Translations under genes and position numbers: made by a program
Notes under the pieces: model-generated
Told to the model about the DNA's origin: nothing
The model's database searches: none
Seen by the model: only the letters and a program-made list of their open reading frames with translations
From: a bacterium
GTDB taxonomy: Bacteria; Electryoneota; Electryoneia; Electryoneales; Electryoneaceae
Assembly (NCBI GenBank): GCA_028278125.1
Contig: JANQEY010000320.1
Coordinates: forward strand, 59,113-123,112
Direction of reading: 5' to 3'
Length of the DNA stretch: 64,000 bases
Part shown: positions 27,102 to 36,438 of the stretch, piece after piece
How the letters are laid out: every line of letters starts with the position of its first letter
Position numbering within the stretch: position 1 is the first letter of the stretch

Positions 27102-27887
27102 TCAAAGACCAAGTATTTTACGTTCCGCCTCAAAATTGGTTGGACTTATTCTTATTAACCATCCCTCCCCGTAGGGATCGTCCAGAATTGTGGTTGGATC
27201 TTTGACGGAATTTTCATTCATTTCAAGGACTTTTCCGGATAATGGACTGAGAAGAGAATGCGCCCTGAGGTCTGTCGTAAAAAACTGTGCGAAAACACTG
27301 CCCTGGCGTAATATCTCACCCGGTGCTGCCAGGTGAACTGTTTGAATCCGACCGATAATATTCAAAAACGGGTGCTCCACACCAAGGATTACAACACCCT
27401 CTTCCTCGCTCATCAACCAGGTGTTGCTACCAATATCGCTGACAGCCATCGCGGCTTTTTCGGACAGGTCCTGCAGGTCATCCGGTTTTCCGGAAATCTC
27501 GGCGTTATCGATTGCGAATACACGTTCCGCCGCCCGTTTGACAACTCCCTTGATTTCGGCTTTTGAAAATGGCTTGGCGACATAGTCGAATGCTCCCAGC
27601 TGCATCGCCTGGAGAGCTGTGTTAATTGTTGCATACCCTGTGATCATAATGATAGGCAAGTTAGGGTAGTTCTCCCTGACAGCCTGCATCAGTTCAAGGC
27701 CGTCCATTTCAGGCATCATCAGGTCAGTAAGGATAATATCAACGCCATTTTCCTTGATCATTTCCACCGCTGACAGCGCATCAAGTACCGTTAAAACTTC
27801 ATAATTGTCTTTTCGGAGCAGTTTTTTTACGCTGTCGAGAACGATCTGTTCATCGTCCACTACCAGGATATTTAAACGACGCTCCAT
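27102..27887 (-). CDS. Response regulator fused to a degenerate GcvH-like (lipoyl-fold) domain
   Basis: A 261-residue protein. The receiver domain (5-122) has the acidic pair D11/D12, phospho-acceptor D55 (DIILTDLMMPEMDG), the Thr in IIMITGYA and the Lys in YVAKPF. The output half (about 150-255) is not a DNA-binding domain. It aligns with glycine cleavage H protein: VILGVEHPFLNIIGRIQTVHL, then SPLSGKVLEMNE and DPYGEGWLIRI. The lipoylation motif ESVKA is replaced by TTDLRA, with no lysine. It is thus a non-lipoylatable H-like module. It lies 33 bp downstream of a histidine kinase gene, its likely partner. The output mechanism is unknown. Confidence 0.87.
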   Translation of the reverse strand: MERRLNILVVDDEQIVLDSVKKLLRKDNYEVLTVLDALSAVEMIKENGVDIILTDLMMPEMDGLELMQAVRENYPNLPIIMITGYATINTALQAMQLGAFDYVAKPFSKAEIKGVVKRAAERVFAIDNAEISGKPDDLQDLSEKAAMAVSDIGSNTWLMSEEEGVVILGVEHPFLNIIGRIQTVHLAAPGEILRQGSVFAQFFTTDLRAHSLLSPLSGKVLEMNENSVKDPTTILDDPYGEGWLIRISPTNFEAERKILGL

Positions 27888-27920
27888 TGGGAACTCCTTC
27901 TTTAATTGAAAACTATCCGA

Positions 27921-29726
27921 TCATGACACCGGGAGAACGATTTTAAATATCGCCCCGCCGTTTTCAGCAGTATCAACTTCGATTGATCCTTTATGACGTT
28001 CAACTATACCCCAGCTGACGGCAAGTCCGAGACCATTTGTTCCCTTTGTTGAGAAAAACGGTTCAAAAATTTTATCTATCAGGTTTTCCGGGATTCCCGG
28101 CCCATCATCCTCTACCGAAATCACACACCTGTTTGTATTTTCATCAAGCTCAGTTCTGAGAATAATATTTCCCTTCCCGCCCATCGCGTCGCCGGCATTC
28201 ATGAGAAAATTGAGGATAACCTGTTCGACCTGCTTTTGATCGCAGTTTATTGTAATGATCTTATCTGAGAACATCTTTTTAATTGAAACATCTTTAAAAT
28301 CAGCCAGTCTTTCTACCAGTGTCAGGCAGCTAGAGATCAGGTCACGTAATGTGGATTTTTCGAATTTGGGTGTATCCAGCCGTGCGAAATCCAGCAAATT
28401 CCTGACAATATCCCGGCAGCGAATAGTTTCCCTGATAATTACCTGCATATCGTCATGAAGATCGCTGTTATCTTCTACTTCATCGAGAACGTCTTCAGCG
28501 TAAGCGAGGATTCCGGTCAATGGATTATTGATCTCATGTGCAACCCCGGCAGCGAGTTTCCCTACTGCAGCAAGTTTTGTGCTTTGAACCAGTTGATCCT
28601 GTAATTCCTTTTCGCTGGTAACGTCACGTGCTATTGTACAAGTCCCGATAATAGTACCCTTGTAGTCCGTCAGGGGGAACCGGACCGTATTAAAATACCT
28701 GTCATGACCATTAACCGGGATCACCTCTTCATAGTTCAGGTGACGTTTTTTCCGCATTACCTCCTGGTCATGCAGGGTAATGGTCTTAGCCAGTTTTTCC
28801 GGGAGTACTTCCTCGGCTGTTTTTCCAATAAAATCTTCTGGTTTAAGACCGAATGACTGTGCTGTGATTGGATTGACAATCAGGTATCTACCGTCCAGGC
28901 TTTTAATTGAAATCATATCCTGCGCTGAATATATCAGGCTTTTCAGCTGTTCATCGGCACTTCTGACTTTCCTGCGAAGAATCACCTCCTCGGTAATTCT
29001 ATGCCATGTATATAACCTTGCGTCTACAGTTCCATCTCTCCTGAGGATAGGTGTCTGGGTGAATTCCCATTGTGTTTCGTTTGGAGGAGGTGTCTGACGT
29101 ACCACCATGTGCGGTTCACCATCATCCGGCCAGGAGTCAAATTCGCATGCCCCGTTTTTACAATCACAACCGAGATCCATCCTGGTAAAAACTTCCTCGC
29201 ACGATTTCCCGATAATATCGGAAGCGGGTAAGCCGAGAAACTGTTCGAACCGGGTGTTTACTTTAAAGATCCTTTTCCTGTTGTCAAGGACTGCAAGCAT
29301 ATCCGGTGTGCTGTCAAAAACACTTTGGAGAAATCTCCTTTCCTTGGCAATCCTTCGATCGAGTTCAGTAATCTCTCTTAATCTTTGTTTCTGTTCTGCT
29401 TGTGCATTAAGGAGATCCCAGAAGATGTGAGCAAATGTGTGGTCGATTACTTTTACACCATGAGGAAGTATTTGATACAACTTTTCGAGGACGTCATCAC
29501 GTCCGGTAAGCTCCACCACCCCTTCAATTCCAGGAATGGACAGTACCTGCTGCATATCGGTTGTCGTGGGAATCCTCTTTTCACGAGCGAAGATCATCCC
29601 GGGGGCTTCGTCATTGACATCCATGACACACTTGATATCAAGTGAGAATTCTTTAAGGAAGGTGCCTGCGGCAAGCTGAATCAGTGCTTTACATCCTTTA
29701 CCTCCACCGATTATAACAGCCTGCAT
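27921..29726 (-). CDS. Soluble PAS histidine kinase with N-terminal Rossmann-like domain
   Basis: A 601-residue kinase without transmembrane helices. Residues 1-110 form a Rossmann-like domain (MQAVIIGGGKGCKALIQLA, DIKCVMDVNDEAPGM, GVVELTGRDDVLEKL), suggesting binding of a dinucleotide or similar cofactor. Two PAS domains follow (about 130-255 and 260-380); the first contains a Cys cluster (LGCDCKNGACEFDSW). HisKA has VAHEINNPLTGIL with the phosphorylated His near residue 397. The ATPase domain has N box NFLMNAGDAMGG, G1 DDGPGIP and G2 GLGLAVS. GGAGGA precedes the ATG. It sits between a Ser/Thr-kinase-like gene and a response-regulator gene, so the three probably form one pathway. The cofactor is inferred only from the Gly-rich loop. 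Confidence 0.87.
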   Translation of the reverse strand: MQAVIIGGGKGCKALIQLAAGTFLKEFSLDIKCVMDVNDEAPGMIFAREKRIPTTTDMQQVLSIPGIEGVVELTGRDDVLEKLYQILPHGVKVIDHTFAHIFWDLLNAQAEQKQRLREITELDRRIAKERRFLQSVFDSTPDMLAVLDNRKRIFKVNTRFEQFLGLPASDIIGKSCEEVFTRMDLGCDCKNGACEFDSWPDDGEPHMVVRQTPPPNETQWEFTQTPILRRDGTVDARLYTWHRITEEVILRRKVRSADEQLKSLIYSAQDMISIKSLDGRYLIVNPITAQSFGLKPEDFIGKTAEEVLPEKLAKTITLHDQEVMRKKRHLNYEEVIPVNGHDRYFNTVRFPLTDYKGTIIGTCTIARDVTSEKELQDQLVQSTKLAAVGKLAAGVAHEINNPLTGILAYAEDVLDEVEDNSDLHDDMQVIIRETIRCRDIVRNLLDFARLDTPKFEKSTLRDLISSCLTLVERLADFKDVSIKKMFSDKIITINCDQKQVEQVILNFLMNAGDAMGGKGNIILRTELDENTNRCVISVEDDGPGIPENLIDKIFEPFFSTKGTNGLGLAVSWGIVERHKGSIEVDTAENGGAIFKIVLPVS

Positions 29727-29781
29727 AATTTATCCTCCATTAAAGTCCATTTACTGGATTTTGCGGATAATCATCCAGAGA

Positions 29782-30744
29782 CTAAAACTCAGATTCCAGG
29801 AACTCATGATATTCATTCACAAACTGGGATATATCATTATAATAAAATCTTGGCTGGATTGTGAAATGAAGCAGTATCTCGTTAAGTTTATTTGATATGT
29901 ACGGGAAAACTTTCCCCAGGTTCATAATACGGTACTCGTAAAAAGCCGAACCATCTTGCGGTAGAAGGTTTTTCTTAACCGAATCGGCAAATTCCCTGCT
30001 TTTCATGATCCTTTTGAAGGTTACAATCCCTTTTCCAACAACATAATTGAGAATATTGCCGATACTCCACATGTCAAAGTCATTCACATCCTGTTTCAAG
30101 TCAAAATCGATCCAGCGATATAGCCCGGTATCTGTATCAATAATAATATGATCGTTGCGAATATCCCCATGACAGAAGCCATTTTTATGCAGGTGTTCGA
30201 TAGCCTGGATACTATCCGATAGATTCTTTAAAACTTGTGGCAGGCTTTCATGGTAATACTGTTCATGATTTTCCTCTATAGTAGGGATATGCTTAAATAG
30301 TGTATTCCCCTTAATAAAATCAATTATCCGCACATTATTGTTATTTTCATCAACAGTGCTGTACCCCTGCATGAACCTGTCATCACCCCTTGTCAATTCG
30401 AGAACACTGCTCTCTTTTTCCGGACTTCGGTAGCAGTGAATTCTTAGAATCCCGATCCTGACATAAAAATCCTCCTGGAAAATTGTTTTGATAATTTTAT
30501 GTTCAGCAGTTTCCAGGTCAGTCGCGCTCATTACCCAGTACTTCGGCTGGTCATCTATTCCAAACCTTGGTTCGAACATGTTGCCACGTATAACAAAATA
30601 CTTACCGGCCAGCCTGACGATGTCACCCCTGTTGATGCGCATGGGATCTGATGTATCCTTGTGCAGAACGAGACGAGGTATTCTCCAGCCGGTAATCTCG
30701 CGCACTTTTTGAACTAAAGCATCACTGTCCAATGATTCAGTCAT
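29782..30744 (-). CDS. Serine/threonine-protein-kinase-like protein
   Basis: A 320-residue soluble protein with a kinase fold. The catalytic loop is HLHKNGFCHGDIRNDHIII (about 190-210), where HGD replaces HRD and Asn follows five residues after the Asp minus one. The metal-binding DFG appears as DFD (RWIDFDLKQDV), and a GNILNYVV segment follows. The N-lobe contains KYWVMSATDLETAEHKIIK, with candidate ATP-binding lysines; the Gly-rich loop is weak. The first 50 residues precede the kinase fold and are unfamiliar. Active phosphotransfer is plausible but not certain. It is the first gene of the cluster, 55 bp upstream of the histidine kinase gene. Confidence 0.72.
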   Translation of the reverse strand: MTESLDSDALVQKVREITGWRIPRLVLHKDTSDPMRINRGDIVRLAGKYFVIRGNMFEPRFGIDDQPKYWVMSATDLETAEHKIIKTIFQEDFYVRIGILRIHCYRSPEKESSVLELTRGDDRFMQGYSTVDENNNNVRIIDFIKGNTLFKHIPTIEENHEQYYHESLPQVLKNLSDSIQAIEHLHKNGFCHGDIRNDHIIIDTDTGLYRWIDFDLKQDVNDFDMWSIGNILNYVVGKGIVTFKRIMKSREFADSVKKNLLPQDGSAFYEYRIMNLGKVFPYISNKLNEILLHFTIQPRFYYNDISQFVNEYHEFLESEF

Positions 30745-30916
30745 ATACCCGTAAACTATTAAATATTAAACTTGTTAGAACTGATCCACTGCTATCTTAG
30801 GGCAACCAGTCATGAGGAAGATTATTTGCTGAGTCGTATATAGGTAATTTACGAAATAGTTTTCTTCATTTCGATTATTACGACATTAATTCTCAGATTT
30901 TTGCCAAACACGAAAA

Positions 30917-30942
30917 AAGCCCTGAATACTAATCCAGGGCTT
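30917..30942 (-). terminator. Rho-independent terminator of yebC
   Basis: On the minus strand AAGCCCTG and CAGGGCTT form an 8-bp stem with a 10-nt loop, followed directly by a T-run. It lies 25 bp after the yebC stop. Confidence 0.85.
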
Positions 30943-30966
30943 AAAAAATTCCAATTATGGACAGAT

Positions 30967-31716
30967 TCATTCAAGATTTTCCAGTAGAGTGGGATCTATA
31001 TCAAAATTCGAATAAACTTTCTGAACATCATCATGTTCATCAAAGAAATCCATCAATTTTACTAATCCCTTTACATTCTTTTCATCAACGGGTGTTGATG
31101 TTTTCGCAACCATCGTAACTTCAGCAGTAACAATATTTACGCCCAGATTATCAATCGAATCTTTTACAGTATCAAGGTCATTCGGTTCCGTTGTTACCGT
31201 AAATACACCCTCTTCGTCACCTTCAAGGTCTTCCGCACCGGCTTCGAGGGCCGCTTCCATGATATCATCTTCCGTTTTTTCACCAGCTTCCAGGATTATC
31301 TGTCCCTTTCTTTCGAAGAGGTATGCGACCGCGTTACTGTCGGCCAGGTTACCGCCAAATTTCGAAAAGGCGTGCCTTATTTCACCAAGAGTTCTGTTTT
31401 TGTTATCCGTCATCGTATCTACGAGAATGGCACAACCACCAGGGCCATATCCTTCATAAGTAATTTCTTCATATACAGTTCCGGGAAGTTCTCCAGTTCC
31501 TTTTTTAATCGCCCTGGTAATATTATCCTGCGGCATATTTGCGGCTTTTGCGGCGGTTACTGCTGTTCGAAGCCTGGGATTTCCTTCAATATCTCCACCT
31601 CCCAACCTTGCGGATACACTGATTTCTTTAATCAATCGTGTAAATATCCGTCCGCGCGCAGCATCCGTTTTTTCTTTTTTACGGCGAATAGTCGCCCATT
31701 TTGAGTGGCCGGACAT
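30967..31716 (-). CDS. yebC: YebC/PmpR (TACO1) family protein
   Basis: A 249-residue cytoplasmic protein that matches the family end to end: MSGHSKWATIRRKKEKTDAA, RGRIFTRLIKEISVSARLGG, NPRLRTAVTAAKAANMPQDN and YEGYGPGGCAILVDTMTDN. Family members have been described as transcription regulators (PmpR) and as translation factors that relieve ribosome stalling (the YebC2/TACO1 view). GGAGGAGG lies upstream of the ATG. It follows the mutase small-subunit gene by 62 bp and ends at a strong terminator, so it may share the mutase transcript or have its own promoter. Confidence 0.96.
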   Translation of the reverse strand: MSGHSKWATIRRKKEKTDAARGRIFTRLIKEISVSARLGGGDIEGNPRLRTAVTAAKAANMPQDNITRAIKKGTGELPGTVYEEITYEGYGPGGCAILVDTMTDNKNRTLGEIRHAFSKFGGNLADSNAVAYLFERKGQIILEAGEKTEDDIMEAALEAGAEDLEGDEEGVFTVTTEPNDLDTVKDSIDNLGVNIVTAEVTMVAKTSTPVDEKNVKGLVKLMDFFDEHDDVQKVYSNFDIDPTLLENLE

Positions 31717-31778
31717 ACTGCCTCCTCCTCTATCTTAAAACCAACTATAATATGCTGTTGATGCCTTTTACAGGGTTA

Positions 31779-32192
31779 CTACCTGTTTTCAGCAACCCAT
31801 TTCCTGATGTAATCGATCGGTTCATTTGTTGGGGTTCCGGGACCAAACAACAGTCCAACACCCATATCCATCAGGCTCGAAATGTCTTCATCCGGAATAA
31901 TTCCACCACCGGTCAATAGTACATCATCCATTTCATTTGCCCGCATTAATTCGAGAACACGCGGAAATTGGGTCATATGGGCACCGGAAAGTATTGAAAG
32001 AGCAATAACGTCGGCATCTTCCTGGAGAGCAGCCTGTACTATCATTTCCGGGGTTTGACGCAGCCCGGTATATATTACTTCAAAACCGGCATCCCTGAAC
32101 GCGGCGGCAAGGACTTTCGCACCCCTGTCATGACCATCGAGACCTGGCTTAGCAAGTAAAATTCTGACCTTCTGCTCTCTCTCATTTCCCAT
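31779..32192 (-). CDS. Methylmalonyl-CoA mutase-type small subunit (B12-binding domain)
   Basis: A 137-residue cobalamin-binding subunit. The key motif is [11 protein letters not shown] with the His that ligates cobalt (DxHxxG), followed by the conserved SILSGAH (SxL) and GGGIIPDED (GG) motifs. It matches the stand-alone C-terminal domain of split acyl-CoA mutases. A GTG at 32204 could start the frame, but the ATG at 32192 has GGAG 6 nt upstream. It lies 264 bp downstream of the hybrid kinase gene; the gap holds an inverted repeat TTCAAGCT/AGCTTGAA (32238-32280). It would pair with the large subunit encoded at 36439-38136. Confidence 0.93.
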   Translation of the reverse strand: MGNEREQKVRILLAKPGLDGHDRGAKVLAAAFRDAGFEVIYTGLRQTPEMIVQAALQEDADVIALSILSGAHMTQFPRVLELMRANEMDDVLLTGGGIIPDEDISSLMDMGVGLLFGPGTPTNEPIDYIRKWVAENR

Positions 32193-32455
32193 CCCAAACT
32201 CCACAAAACTGTTTCAGGTTGCTGTAGACAATTTCGGTTCAAGCTTTTTTCAAACTTACGGCACTAATCGCCAGCTTGAAACGTCATAAACTCCTTGAAC
32301 TTTTATCTATTTCTTCATAAACAATTAAGATAAGAATAAAGACCATTAGTAACAATCAGCTAATAAAACAGGAGAGATACAATATGTTAACTAAGGTAGC
32401 TGCAGGATAAAGGTCAGATAGATTATTGGAAAGAATTAAATATCGTGCTTTAATC

Positions 32456-35400
32456 CTATTCATTCATTATCTGTTGAAGTGTTTTATTTAATTCTTCCAC
32501 CCGGTATGGTTTAGCCACTACACCTTTAAAGCCATATTTTTTGAAGTTTGCCATAACCGGATCGTTTGAATAACCGCTTGAAACAATTGCAGATACATCC
32601 GGATCTTTCTCCATGATCTTTTCCAGTGTTTCTTTGCCGCCCATACCACCTGGAACTGTCAAATCCATAATTAAAACATCAAATGGAGTTCCGTTTTCTT
32701 TTGCTTTGAAGTATTCCTTAATGGCGTCTTCGCCGTTTTGAACAGTTTTTACTTCGTATCCGATAAATGACAACATCTCATTAATAACTTCCAGGAGCGG
32801 TTCTTCATCGTCCATCACGAGGATACTTCCCTTCCCTGATATAGAATCTTCAACATCTTCGGTTTCGGGCGTGATTTCTGCCTCACTGGCAGGTAGGTAG
32901 ATAGTGAAGTTAGTACCTTTGCCAACCTCAGAATCTACAGTGATGTATCCATCATGATTAGTTACAATGGAAAAACATGATGCCAGTCCCAGTCCTGAGC
33001 CGGCCTGCTTGGTAGTGAAATAAGGGTCAAATATCTTTTCTATAAACTCTTCAGGAATCCCCGTCCCATTATCAATGACCCGGATTTTCAGGTATTCACC
33101 TCGCTCAAGCGGAATCCCGGGATAATTGTTGATAGTCTCATTTTCAGCGATGATTTGTATTTCACCGCCTGTCGGCATCGCCTGCGATGCGTTGATAAGC
33201 AGGTTATGTAACACCTGGCTGATCTGTCCTTCATCAACCTCTGATGCTTTCAATTTTTCCGAGATTGAAATGTTGCACTGAATACTTGATCCATGAAGCG
33301 CGAATTCAGCGGTCTGTCTCAGGATATCTTCCATCGAGGCAACTTTTTTAATCGGTGCGCCACCCTTGGAGAACGTAAGTAGCTGCTGGGTAAGGTCCTT
33401 GGCTCGAAGCAGTGCTTTTTCTGCGTCGAGCAGCTTTTCAGTCACCTTTTCCCTGGATGTGGATGAAAGCCTCGCTAGTGAGATATTAGCAATAATCGCC
33501 GTCAGGATATTATTGAAGTCGTGTGCTATTCCTCCGGCAAGAATCCCCAGCGATTCAAGTTTCTGGGCCCGTAGAAGTTCCTGCTCCATTTTCTTTTGTT
33601 GGGAAACATCACGAAAAGCGATAACAACACCAACGATTTTGGATATACGATCCCTGATTGGAGCTGCGCTTTCAGCTACGACATAAGTGTTACCACGGCG
33701 ATCAGATAATATTCCTTCATGAGTAAGCCCGGTTATACCGGAGGTTTCGAAAATCTCCCTGGCAGGATTTATACGTACAGGATTTTTTGTATCTGAAGCA
33801 AGATTAAATATATCCATCAGGGGTTTCCCGATAGCCTCTTCCTGCGACCATCCTGTTAACTGTTCAGCTTTTGAGTTTAATAGAATTACAGTCCCTTCTG
33901 TGTCAGTACTGATAACTGCGTCATGGATAGAACGCAGGGTAACCGCTAGTCGTTCTTTCTCGGCAGCGAGTTCCTCCTGCGCTATTCTCATCTCTGTGAC
34001 GTCAAAAGTAATCCCATTAATATTGGTTACCTTACCATTCTCATCTTTGATAGGTGTGGCTACATCAATCAACCACCGAATACCCCCATTCTTATGGAAA
34101 ATTCGATATTCGCAGCTGGCGCTGTTGCCAGAGAATAATTCATCATCCAACGGTTTGATTTTGTGGGCATCTTCAGGGTGAAATATTTCATTCCAAAAAC
34201 TCTCTTTTCGTGATACAAATTCTTCTGCTTTATACCCTGAAATTTTTTCAATATTGCCCAGAATCAATGTATAGGAGTACTTCCTTGTTTCAGGATCAAC
34301 ATCCGCACTCCACAGAGCCGCATCCACGGAATCAATAACTGTTCGTAACTGTTCTTCACTTTCACGTAGAGCTTTTTCCGCTTGCTTCCTTTTTGTTATA
34401 TCCCTGTAAATTCCATAGACGGCAATCTGGTTCTGGTCGAGCACCACCGGTTTGCCAAGAATTGAAACATGGATTCTTTTGCCATCCTTGGCCTGACGAA
34501 CCGTCTCCATGTTGATCTGGTGACCCAGTGTCACACGCGTGGTAGCTTCTAACCCTTCATCGAATAAGTCTTCCGGAACGATCAACTCATTTATTGCTCT
34601 CCCGATTACTTCGTCACTTGTATATCCGAACATCCTTGTAAAATCACGGTTTACACGTAAACATTTGTCCTCATTATCAAGTATGGCAATCGCTTCAGGG
34701 GCGCCTTCAAATAATTCCTCGAGGTATGCTTTCTGTACCCTCAGGTTTTCTTCAGCTTTTGTTCTCTCAGAATCATCTATGTATGCCCAGTACGTACCCC
34801 TTCTCGTTCCATCGATTACCACCGGGGTACCAAGGATCGTAACATCAAACAGGTATCCTTCTTTTGTCTGCCTTTTAGTCGAATGCCTGATGGATTTCTC
34901 TTCCAAGGCACGGCGTCCAAGTTCACGACCTTCTTCTTTTAGGTACTCAGGTACAATCAGGTCGTTTGTTTTACCAATAACTTCGTCTGGAGTAAAACCA
35001 AAAACCCTGGTAAACTGACGGTTTACCCTTACAACTCTGTCTTCTTTGTCAACAATAACAATTACTTCAGGCGCAGCTTCTACAAGATGTTCAAAATAGG
35101 CTTTCTGTACACGTATCTCTTTTTCAGATTCGATTCTTTCCGTGATATCTTCAACGACTGCCATCGCACCGGTGATTTTTTTATCCATATCATAGAGTGG
35201 CGTTCCATAGAGGTTCACCCAGATTTCGGCTCCACTGAAAGTTTTATAGTATCCCTCGTAAGTTGATTTATTTCCATCGAGAGCTCTTTTTACAGCACTG
35301 ATGATTTCATCATTTTTTATCAGGTTGAGATTCAGTCCAAGTAATTTATCCTTTGACGATCTGAATATCTTGGCAAACTGTTCATTGCACTGTGTGATAG

Positions 35401-36406
35401 CCATCTCATTGTTGCAGGCGACTACACCGATAGGGGACTCTTCAAATAAAAACCGGAAACTATATTCTGATTCTATTAGTGCATCATGGGCTCTTTTTCT
35501 TTCGATTGCAATGGCCGCATGTTCCGCTACAAATTCAAGCAGTTCAAGGTCTTGTCTGTTATATAAATCATCACGATCATAACTTTGGACTGCTACAACA
35601 CCGATTACTCCCCTGGAAGTTCTCAATGGGGCACCAAGCCACATTTTTGAAGGTTCACCAACAAGTTTTACTTCACCACTATCCAGTAGACTGTTCCATA
35701 CTTCATCATCAGCATAGATGGATTCTCCCTTCTTGCGAACATAATCGGTTAAGCTGAATTCCAGCCGGTGGTGAGCTTCAGGATCCCATTCCTCTTGTTC
35801 GTCTACTTCGTAAGGCAGGGTATAGGTTTCTGACTCAGGATGGTAAAGGGCTACATAAAAATTCCTGACATCAATTAATGTTCCAAGCTGTTGATGAATT
35901 TCCCTCAGGAGATCGGTAAGATTTTTTGTTCTACTGGTAGCTTCAGCAATTTGAAACTGTACTTGCTGAATATTCTCGTTTCGCTTCCTTTTGCTGATAT
36001 CTCTAAGAATAGCCAGCATCAGGGAAGTTTTGCCATATTCAAGAAGACTTATACTCACTTCGGTAATAAGATCAGTTCCGTCTTTTCTAAGATGAGTCCA
36101 TTCAACTAATTGAGGATTACCACTAAGGACACTTTTAATGATCCCTTCGAATACTTCTGCTGATATTCTACCATCCGGTTGATATTCCGGAGAAATATCC
36201 AATGGTGACATGCCGATAATTTCATCCTGCCGGTATCCAAGCATATCGGCGCCGGTACGGTTGCATTCAATTATCCGACCATGTTGGGCAAGAAAAATTC
36301 CTTCAGTAGAGTGGTCTATCAGATCTTTGTAAACTTCCAATCCAATATTTACGGATGGTTTTTGATCTATCTTTTCAGCATTTACTTCCGGCACCCATGA
36401 CTCCAC
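32456..36406 (-). CDS. Multi-PAS/GAF hybrid sensor histidine kinase with C-terminal receiver
   Basis: A 1316-residue soluble sensor; no transmembrane helices are apparent. Domain order: PAS (22-145), GAF (150-305, with WLGAPLRTSRGVIGVVAVQS), then five further PAS/PAC modules to about 940 (repeated FGFTPDEVIGKTNDL, FGYTSDEVIGRAINEL, GWSQEEAIGKPLMDIF). HisKA has GGIAHDFNNILTAI. HATPase has NLLINASQAMP, DNGTGIPEEF and GLGLASCFSIV. The C-terminal receiver (about 1190-1316) has DDEE, LIMDLTVPGG with the acceptor Asp, SSGYS and AKPYR. PAS domains three and four are very similar to each other, suggesting recent duplication. It starts 32 bp downstream of the mutase large-subunit gene and separates it from the small-subunit gene. 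The signal is unknown. Confidence 0.92.
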   Translation of the reverse strand: MESWVPEVNAEKIDQKPSVNIGLEVYKDLIDHSTEGIFLAQHGRIIECNRTGADMLGYRQDEIIGMSPLDISPEYQPDGRISAEVFEGIIKSVLSGNPQLVEWTHLRKDGTDLITEVSISLLEYGKTSLMLAILRDISKRKRNENIQQVQFQIAEATSRTKNLTDLLREIHQQLGTLIDVRNFYVALYHPESETYTLPYEVDEQEEWDPEAHHRLEFSLTDYVRKKGESIYADDEVWNSLLDSGEVKLVGEPSKMWLGAPLRTSRGVIGVVAVQSYDRDDLYNRQDLELLEFVAEHAAIAIERKRAHDALIESEYSFRFLFEESPIGVVACNNEMAITQCNEQFAKIFRSSKDKLLGLNLNLIKNDEIISAVKRALDGNKSTYEGYYKTFSGAEIWVNLYGTPLYDMDKKITGAMAVVEDITERIESEKEIRVQKAYFEHLVEAAPEVIVIVDKEDRVVRVNRQFTRVFGFTPDEVIGKTNDLIVPEYLKEEGRELGRRALEEKSIRHSTKRQTKEGYLFDVTILGTPVVIDGTRRGTYWAYIDDSERTKAEENLRVQKAYLEELFEGAPEAIAILDNEDKCLRVNRDFTRMFGYTSDEVIGRAINELIVPEDLFDEGLEATTRVTLGHQINMETVRQAKDGKRIHVSILGKPVVLDQNQIAVYGIYRDITKRKQAEKALRESEEQLRTVIDSVDAALWSADVDPETRKYSYTLILGNIEKISGYKAEEFVSRKESFWNEIFHPEDAHKIKPLDDELFSGNSASCEYRIFHKNGGIRWLIDVATPIKDENGKVTNINGITFDVTEMRIAQEELAAEKERLAVTLRSIHDAVISTDTEGTVILLNSKAEQLTGWSQEEAIGKPLMDIFNLASDTKNPVRINPAREIFETSGITGLTHEGILSDRRGNTYVVAESAAPIRDRISKIVGVVIAFRDVSQQKKMEQELLRAQKLESLGILAGGIAHDFNNILTAIIANISLARLSSTSREKVTEKLLDAEKALLRAKDLTQQLLTFSKGGAPIKKVASMEDILRQTAEFALHGSSIQCNISISEKLKASEVDEGQISQVLHNLLINASQAMPTGGEIQIIAENETINNYPGIPLERGEYLKIRVIDNGTGIPEEFIEKIFDPYFTTKQAGSGLGLASCFSIVTNHDGYITVDSEVGKGTNFTIYLPASEAEITPETEDVEDSISGKGSILVMDDEEPLLEVINEMLSFIGYEVKTVQNGEDAIKEYFKAKENGTPFDVLIMDLTVPGGMGGKETLEKIMEKDPDVSAIVSSGYSNDPVMANFKKYGFKGVVAKPYRVEELNKTLQQIMNE

Positions 36407-36438
36407 AATAGGAATAGAACGATTAACTACTTATTTAT

